Positions 57,457 to 64,000 of a stretch of 64,000 nt of DNA are shown one piece after another. Origin of the DNA: Cryptomeria japonica. Its lineage: Eukaryota > Streptophyta > Pinopsida > Cupressales > Cupressaceae. The DNA lies in NCBI RefSeq assembly GCF_030272615.1, contig NC_081408.1, forward strand, positions 618,508,476 to 618,572,475, in the 5' to 3' direction. Within the stretch, counting starts at the first letter, position 1. Every line of letters begins with the position of its first letter. The notes under the pieces are model-generated. The model was not told the origin of the DNA, did not search any database, and saw only the letters and a list, made by a program, of their open reading frames with translations. A program made the translations under genes and the position numbers.

Positions 57457-58960
57457 CTAAGGAATTAGGGGAGTGAGAAGAGCCAGATCAATGCCAAGCT
57501 TCTTGAAATTACTCTCCTCAACCCAAGTAGCTTCAGACATAGGTTGACCTGCCCATTTCACCAAGTGCTCCATGTAGACCTGGTGTCTAGTAGACTTCTT
57601 CACCCTTGTCTCCAAGATCTCCTCTGCTATGGGCTGCTTCACTTGAGGTAAGGCATTCACATCCAAGTCTTGCAGTACCTTGGCTTGATTCTCAGTCTGC
57701 CCTGTTATCTCACCCTTGTACATGATCAGATCAGCAACATTGAAGACTGGTGAAATGGCTAAGTCTGAAGGAAGATCAACCTTGTAGGCATTCTCACCAT
57801 ATTTTGACAGAATTCTACAAGGTCCTACCCTCTTCATTTGCAGTTTGGTAGGCTTACCACTTTGCATCCTAGCTTTGCTCAAATGGACCATCACATAGTC
57901 ACCCACCTTGAAGTGGACCTCTCTCCTTTTCTCATCCATTTTGGTCTTCATTTTTTGAGTGGATTCAAGGATGGCTTTCTTGACCTTTTCTTGTACTTCC
58001 TTGATGGTTTGAGTGAAGTCCTCTACTTGCCCACTCTTCATCTCCATGGAACCAAGTTCTCTGAGTTCACACACTCCCCTTGGATGTCTACCATAGACAA
58101 CCTCAAAAGGACTTCTTCCAGTGGTCCTATTTACATTGTCATTATATGCATACTCTGCTTGAGGGATGATTAGATCCCATGTTTGCCGATACTCCTTAGT
58201 TAAACACCTCAACAAATTACCCAACACCCTATTAATGACTTCAATTTTACCATCAGTTTGTGGATGGTAAGCTGAGCTAAATGAGAGATTAGTTCCAAGT
58301 CTCCTCCATAATGTTTGCCAAAAATGGCCCATGAACTTGTTGTCCCTATCTGAAACAATTCTTAATGGGAGTCCATGAATCCTTACAATCTCCTTAAAGA
58401 AGAGATGTGCAACATAGCTAGCATCATGTGTAGTTCTACATGGAATGAAATGGCTCATCTTGGAAAATCTAACTACTACCACATAGATGTTGTCCATACC
58501 TGTCTTTGTCTTGGGGAGTCCTACTACAAAGTCCATGCTTCTACATTCCCAAGGCCTATTTGGGACTAGTAATGGTTGATAAAGACCTACATTACTTGAT
58601 CCTCCTTTTTCCCTTTGACACACACCACATTGCTCCACATACCTTTTCACATCTCTTGGCAACTTGGGCCAATCGTAGTACCTCTGTACTAAATCCAAGG
58701 TTTTGTTGACCCTAAAGTGTCCATTTAAACTACCATTGTGTTTTTCTTGGATGAGGTTTTCCCTCATGGATCCTCTAGGTACACATAACTGATTACCTTT
58801 GAACAAGAGACCATTTTGGGAAGTGTAATCTACATACTCACCATGAAAATGATTCTCAAACTCCTTGCAAACCTTGTAGGCTAATGAGAAGTCTTCATTT
58901 CCTTCATAGAGGTCCTTGAAACCTTCTATTCATATGCTCTGCAATTGTAACTCTTGAACT
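57457..58960 (-). pseudogene. pol: Element I integrase and chromodomain, mostly open
   Basis: A 449-codon open part (58806-57457) follows a TGA just upstream (about 58930). Zinc-binding residues are HNGSLNGHF and CGVCQREKG. Catalytic residues are aspartate in SMDFVVGLP (58531-58533), aspartate in SDRDNKFMGHFW and glutamate in DGKIEVINR. The C-terminal VGDYVMVHLSKARM and GPCRILSKYGENAY lead to a chromodomain (about 57570-57490: HLVKWAGQPMSEATWVEE), with the aromatic WxxP/ATW pattern. Apart from the upstream stop, this enzyme looks intact. Confidence 0.9.
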
Positions 58961-59400
58961 GTCAACAACTTCCTGCTTAAAGCATCTGCCACCTTGTTGA
59001 GTTGCCCCTTTTTATGCTTGATAGTGAAGGTGAAGGATTGGACATATTCCATCCATTTCAAATGTCTATTTCTAAGCTTCTCTTGACTGTTAAGGTAACT
59101 CAAAGCCTAGTTGTCTGTGAACACCACAAATTCCTTAGGGAGTAGGTAATGTCTCCACTTTTTGAGAGACTGAACTAATGCATACAACTCTAGGTCATAG
59201 GCTGAGTACTTCTTTTTTGCTTCATTGAGCTTCTCACTGAAAAATGCCACAGGTCTTCCCTCTTGACTCAATACACCCCCTACTACAATTCCACTTGCAT
59301 CACACTCCAATGTGAATAGCTTGTCAAAAGTAGGCAAGAGTAGGATGGGTTTTGTGGCTACTTCCTACTTCAATAATTGGAATGCTTTATCAGCCTACTC
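58961..59400 (-). pseudogene. pol: Element I RNase H, two stops
   Basis: [40 protein letters not shown] and VFTDN carry the three acidic residues. A stop (59107-59109) replaces the residue after FTDN. The tail reads NKVADALSRKLL, the normal Ty3 end before integrase. Another stop lies upstream near 59370. Confidence 0.85.
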
Positions 59401-60567
59401 AATCCATTTGAACTTAGTTTTAAGGCCTCCCTTTATAGTGTCAAGGAATGGTGCACATATTCCACTGAAGTTCCTCACAAACTTTCTATAGAATTGGGCT
59501 AAACCATGGAAACTCCTAACTTCAGTCCCTGTTCTAGGGGCAAGCCAATTCAAGATTGCCTCCACTTTGCTTGGATCCATCTTCAAGGTTCCCTTAGACA
59601 CCACAGATCCCAAGTAGACCAGCTCTTGCTTCAAGAAGTCACACTTTTCTAGGTTGATTTATAACTTCTCTTCATGCAACCTCTCTAAGACTAACCTCAA
59701 ATGCTCAAGGTGCTCCTCTTTGGTTCTGCTATAGATGAGAATGTCATCTAGGTACACCACCACAAACCTGCCTGTGAAGTATTTTAACACCTCATTCATC
59801 AACCTCATGAATGTTCTTGGGGCATTGGTGAGTCCAAATGGCATCACAAGCCATTCATACAACCCTTCTGGGGTCTTGAAAGCAGTCTTCCACTCATCAC
59901 CCCCCTTAATTCTAATCTAGTGATAACCACTTTTAAGGTCCAAATTGGTAAAATACATAGTACCTCCTAAATAGTCCATCAAATCCTCTATTCTAGGAAT
60001 AGGAAACCTATATCTTATGGTGATCCTATTGATTGCCCTTGAATCAGTGCAAAGTCTCCACTTGCCTCCCTTCTTTGATGCTAGCACTATCGGGACTACA
60101 CATGGGCTGATGCTCTTCTTGATCAGTCCTTGTTCCAACAACTCCTGCACTTGCCTTGCCACCTCCTTTTTTTGGTTAGGTGTGAGCTTATATGCAACTT
60201 TATTAGGTAGGGATGCACTGGGAACAAAGTCTATTTGATGGCTTATAGACCTTCTTGGTGGGAGTGTTGCAGGTGCTCCATCACTCACTATGTCCTTATA
60301 CTCTTGCAACATTTGCTTCACCTCCTTGGGTACCTCTACCTGCAACTTGTCTTCCTCCTCCTTTGGCTTCACAAAGATGGCACACCTCACTATTTCCTCC
60401 TCATGTAGCAAGTGTAAGAACTCTTTACTAGTAGCCAATAAGACACTAGGTGTTCTTGAGGTTCCCTCTTCATTCTCTATCAAAGACTGAATCTTAAAGG
60501 TTTTGTAGTCCTTCTTGAAGGAAATGGAGTTCTCCTCTCCATCATAGATCACCTTCCTATCAAATTG
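59401..60567 (-). pseudogene. pol: Element I reverse transcriptase, three stops
   Basis: Starting after the TGA at 60568-60570, the frame gives IDFVPSASLPNKVAYKL, then QELLEQGLIKKSISPC, then MYFTNLDLKSGYH and a TAG at 59917-59919. It continues [20 protein letters not shown] and the catalytic [11 protein letters not shown] (about 59745-59777). Further stops lie at 59659-59661 (TAA) and 59395-59397 (TAG). [15 protein letters not shown] marks the connection domain. Confidence 0.9.
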
Positions 60568-61509
60568 TCAGGGTCTACCTAGCAATAGGTGACAGGCATC
60601 CATGGGTAACACATCACAAAGGATCTTATCCTTGTATCCTCCAATAGAGAACTCTACCCAAGTCTGTTCATTGACTAACACACTCTGCTCTTGATTCAAC
60701 CATGTCACCTTGTAAGGGTTAATGTAGGGTATTCTTGTGAGTTTCAACTTCTTAGTTGCCTCCTCTGATATTATGTTATCAGTTGACCCTAAATCAACTA
60801 TCACCTTGCAAACTTTACCAAGGATCTTACATCTCATCCTAAACAATGCTCTCCTATGCTTAGGTTCATTCTTAACCGGATGTCTTATCAAGACCCTATT
60901 GAACATTAGATTTTCTACAATCTCTGATTCAATATGGTCCACCTTAGGTGTCTTGCTGCTTGATGTGTCTTCATGTGCATAAGCAACCCTCTTTCCATTG
61001 TTTCGTGATGTAGGCTTGTCAGGGCATCTATAGGTCGGGTGTCCCAATTGACCACAATTGTAACATTTCATAGTTGCAAAGTAGGAGTTAGCCCTACCAG
61101 TACCTCTACCCCTACTTGGACCACCTTGTGCACTTCTTCCTCTATAATGGCCCCCTCTGAGATTGGCTTCACTGCTATGCTCAGTCAACTTGGCTTCTCC
61201 TTGGTTCCTTTCCTCATTTGCCTTGCTTTGGTAACCACCTCGATGATTCATTTGTTCTCTACCTCTGCCTCTACCCCTGCTATTAGAGTCTCCTTTTCTT
61301 TTGTTCCTCTCTTCCACCTTGGTAGCAAGATGATGACATTTTTGGATAGTGGTAGGAGTCCATAGGCTTATCTCCTCTTGAATGTTCCACTTTAGGCCAC
61401 TTAGATACCTAGCCACCTTGATAGATTCATCTTCTTGGACTTTGGATCTAAGACAAATCTTTTGAAATTCTTCGGTGTAGGAGGTCACATCAAGGTCTTT
61501 TTGCTTCAA
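60568..61509 (-). pseudogene. gag: Element I gag C-terminus and protease
   Basis: The frame reads LDVTSYTEEFQKICLRSKVQ, then an RGRGRGR-rich stretch and a zinc knuckle CYNCGQLGHPTYRC with intact CX2CX4HX4C spacing (about 61030-61070). The protease reads VIVDLGSTDNIIS: the aspartate is kept but the next serine is leucine. It ends in CHLLLGRP and a TGA at 60568-60570 where tryptophan is usual. A stop near 61511 separates it from the upstream gag part. Confidence 0.85.
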
Positions 61510-62056
61510 TCCCTATCGTTTCTTATGAAGTTGAACTTCATAATCCTCTGGTAAGTAGTTCTCCTTGATCTTACTCACTATGGCCTTCCAATTGGCAATA
61601 GGTAGCTTCCCCATACTAACTCTCTCTTCTTGCAGATACTTCCACCATGTCAAAGCTTGCTCCCCTTAGTCTTGATTTGGCAACCTTAACCTTTTGAGCT
61701 TCTATCACTCCTTCACACTCAAAGTGGTTCTCCATACCCTCAATCCATTCCATGACAGTGTCAATGTCCATCCTTCCACTGAAATGTGGCAATCCTTCAA
61801 AAGCTTTGGTGTTCAAAGCCTTAATAGCCTTTACAAAAGGTTCCTCATTGAATAAGGGATCTGGTTCAGGTATAATGTCATCTATATCTATAGTTTTCTT
61901 TCCTTTATCATTGGTGTCTTCACCCCAAGGTCCTTGTGTCCTCTGATCCACCACTTCCTGCAACTTATCCCTTATCTCACTCATAGCTTCTTCAAGGAGT
62001 CTATTCTTCTCCTTTGGCTCTTCTACCTCCGTAGCCAGCTCTACATTAGTGACCAT
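61510..62056 (-). pseudogene. gag: Element I gag N-terminus, frameshifted
   Basis: The ATG at 62054-62056 starts MVTNVELATEVEEPKEK, a coiled-coil-like charged start, then an acidic linker and the capsid part GLPHFSGRMDIDTVMEWIEG. Near 61665 the frame changes. In the other frame ALTWWKYLQEERVSMGKLP and LPEDYEVQLHKKR continue the capsid to a stop at about 61511. Confidence 0.8.
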
Positions 62057-62120
62057 TCTGCTCTACCCTACCGATTCACCAGTATATAGAGACATGCATG
62101 GTCCAATAAATCTTTAACTT

Positions 62121-62132
62121 ACTCTGATACCA
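62121..62132 (-). other. Element I primer-binding site
   Basis: The minus strand reads TGGTATCAGAGT three bases inside the 5' LTR, one base away from the common initiator-methionine site. Confidence 0.85.
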
Positions 62133-62135
62133 ATC

Positions 62136-63731
62136 TAATGGGATGGGGTTTGGGATAGACTAGCCTAGCCTATGCTCTTGGATCCTTTCCTTGGATCACC
62201 AGGTGTTCTAACCACACCCTAGGGTCTCTAGGACTCCCCCTGCTTATGGAATCCCCTGACCATGCACAATCCACCCACCAAAAACTTGAAAAACTAATCC
62301 TAAGGTCTCACCTACTCATGAGATTCAAGAACCCTTACTTGGACTAATAAGGGTTTAGCTTGTACCACACCTTCTTGGATCCGAGCAAGGATAGGATAGG
62401 TCTAAGACATGATTTTCCACCCACTCATGTGCCCCCAAGAGGTTTCCAACATCCAACTCCTTACCGATTTCACCATTCTTGTCTTTTTCCTACAAAATAG
62501 GGCTACAAGGAATGTACCCAATTAGGCCTCCTATCTGGACTTTTAGGGCTCCCTCTTGCAAATGATGCACATGCTTGTGAAACTTCCTAAAAGACCTGCT
62601 ATTCATTTGGCAAGGGCTCAAGTATTTTTCTAGTTTTGGGCCTCCAAGTGTCTGTACATTGCCCTAGGTGGATTTTAAGGCTTTTAAGGGTTTTAAAGAG
62701 GGTTTTTAGGCCTGCCAGGGTCACAGTGTTGGTTTGTTGATTTCACCACCTTGTCTGGATTGGTGGAAGCTCCTCCTTCTCACCAATGGTGCTCCATTCA
62801 CCCCTCTAAAACTCCTCCAAAGGGTGCCTCCTCCTCTGTCCTTCCTTGCTCTCTAAGACCTCTGCAACTTAACCCTCCCTAGTCGGGCACTGTCCAGTCT
62901 CGCCTAGGAGTGGGTCTTTAGATGGCCTCCCTGCAACTTCAAGGGCCCTTCTTGCTTTGAATTATTGTATAGTGTTTGTACTCCTATTCATCATGGTTTC
63001 ATGGTGATTCCACAATGGGGAATGGAGTTATGAACCCATTGACACAAACCAGTCCAAAACTGGACAATGAGAAGCAAGTTTACAAAATATTTACAAACAC
63101 ACACAACCTGCAAAACAAAACCTAATCTAAATGCTCACAATGGAAGTAAATACACCATACAAGACACTCAACTCAGTTTTTCTCAAAAATCAATCCATTA
63201 ATGATCTTGTCTTACTCCATTTGTGCCAACTGGTAACTAAAATTGCAGTCATAGTCAAGTCACTTTGGTTGGCCATACAGCAACTGACATCCAACCCATT
63301 ATCTTAGGGTTTGTAACTACATATACTACCATTTCCATGATCTATGTGCCCATATTAGGGTTGTCCATGCTACACTAAATATTTTGACCACTAGGTGGAA
63401 AAGTTGCTTGACAACTTTGAAAAGTTGTCATGCAACTTTTGCAACTTTTGAGCAACTTTCTCAATGTTGCTTTTCTTGACTCCTAGGCCCACATTGGGCT
63501 ATCCTAAGGACACCACCATGCTAATAAGGACCCTAAACAGCTCAAAGGCACACGTACCCTCTACTTTCAAGAAAAACTCATCTTTGACTTATGACCCTAG
63601 GACCTCAACTAAGACCTAAACTAAGACCAATGAGCACATGGCTCTTATTGTATATACAATTGCTTCTTAAAGAAGAAAGAACACAATCAAAATCAAATGG
63701 TGGGAGCCCTTTGAAGGGTGCTCCTGCACCA
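62136..63731 (-). repeat. Element I 5' LTR
   Basis: It is 1596 bp, aligned with 55849-57436. Its inner end reads TAATGGG on the plus strand where the other copy has TGATGGG, one substitution in the terminal dinucleotide. It has an extra GCAACTTTTG near 63435. Confidence 0.9.
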
Positions 63732-63736
63732 ACAAT

Positions 63737-64000
63737 GATCTGGGTACTCATCAAGAAAGGAAAGGATAAGACTCCTTATGAGTACTGGACCGGTAAGACA
63801 CCAGTAGTAAGCTACTTCAGAGTGTTTGGTAGAAAATGTTATATCAAGAGGAGTGAACATCATAGCAAATTCAATGCAAAATGTGATGAGGGAATATTCT
63901 TAGGATATTCCACCAAGAGTAAATCTCTCAAATGTTTCAACAATAGGACTCAGAGAATTGTTGAAAGCATCAATGTTAGGGTTGATGAAAACTCTGAGAA
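63737..64000 (+). pseudogene. pol: Element H integrase, continuation after element I
   Basis: Immediately after the second ACAAT the H frame resumes (IWVLIKKGKDKTPYEYW, then VVSYFRVFGRKCYIKR and GIFLGYSTKSKSLKCF). This is the integrase C-terminal segment that follows VYTI at the left junction. It is open to the window edge. Confidence 0.85.

Larger units (their letters stand above)
55849..63731 (-). mobile_element. Element I: Ty3 chromovirus inserted in element H
   Basis: LTRs lie at 55849-57436 and 62136-63731, flanked by ACAAT (55844-55848 and 63732-63736). The element is 7883 bp and coded on the minus strand. An initiator-methionine primer site sits inside the right LTR and a purine tract inside the left one. 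Order: gag, protease, RT, RNase H, integrase, chromodomain. From 61509 to 57457 everything is in one frame, broken by about nine stops; one frame change lies in gag. The chromodomain puts it among the chromoviruses, whose members use it to target chromatin. Confidence 0.95.

Overview
The window looks like nuclear intergenic DNA of a plant with a large, repeat-rich genome. A gymnosperm is possible, but the sequence alone does not settle it. I find no convincing host gene, tRNA or rRNA. Almost everything recognisable is LTR retrotransposon in several stages of decay, much of it nested, plus satellite-like, minisatellite and low-complexity DNA. Gene words below describe retrotransposon proteins, and nearly all carry stops or frameshifts.

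Layout. (A) 1-752 and 8636-10952 belong to a minus-strand Ty3-type element whose 5' LTR is 9799-10952 and whose other LTR lies left of the window. (B) 753-8630 is a complete minus-strand non-autonomous element inserted in A: LTRs 753-1979 and 7342-8630, 5-bp target duplication AAGAC, and only a gag-protease reading frame. 11160-12285 holds a reversed copia-type LTR remnant and 12286-12690 a CACTA-like transposon end. 12691-21827 is mostly unassigned, with a 406-bp duplicated block, a decayed gag, a 281-nt G-free tract and small tandem repeats. (C) 21828-28651 is a decayed plus-strand Ty1/copia element with a truncated 5' LTR. It abuts a 2-kb satellite-like array (28652-30650) made of a 20-mer in both orientations, followed by TA-rich DNA. 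(D) 33052-40708 is a full-length plus-strand copia element with target duplication TAAAT. (E) 40778-42605 is the LTR and start of another plus-strand element, interrupted by (F) 42606-48589, a decayed Ty3 chromovirus-like element. 48590-50830 holds pieces of E and copia LTR fragments. 51308-52030 is a six-unit, 128-bp minisatellite. (H) from 52279 past the right edge is a plus-strand copia element whose integrase is split by (I) 55849-63731, a minus-strand chromovirus with a chromodomain and target duplication ACAAT.

How the parts work together. Each autonomous element has the usual order: LTR promoter, tRNA primer site, gag, protease, then integrase before RT-RNase H in copia (C, D, H) or after it in Ty3 (F, I), then a purine tract and the second LTR. 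B has LTRs, primer site, purine tract and gag-protease but no polymerase, so it presumably moved using proteins of a relative.

The most unusual observations are: a perfect 24-bp inverted duplication that replaces the integrase active-site segment of D and coincides with its only frame change; a hairpin module shared by the B leader and the E LTR; the bidirectional 20-mer array; and a CACTA-like end with perfect 16-bp arms. No undescribed functional system was identified with confidence.
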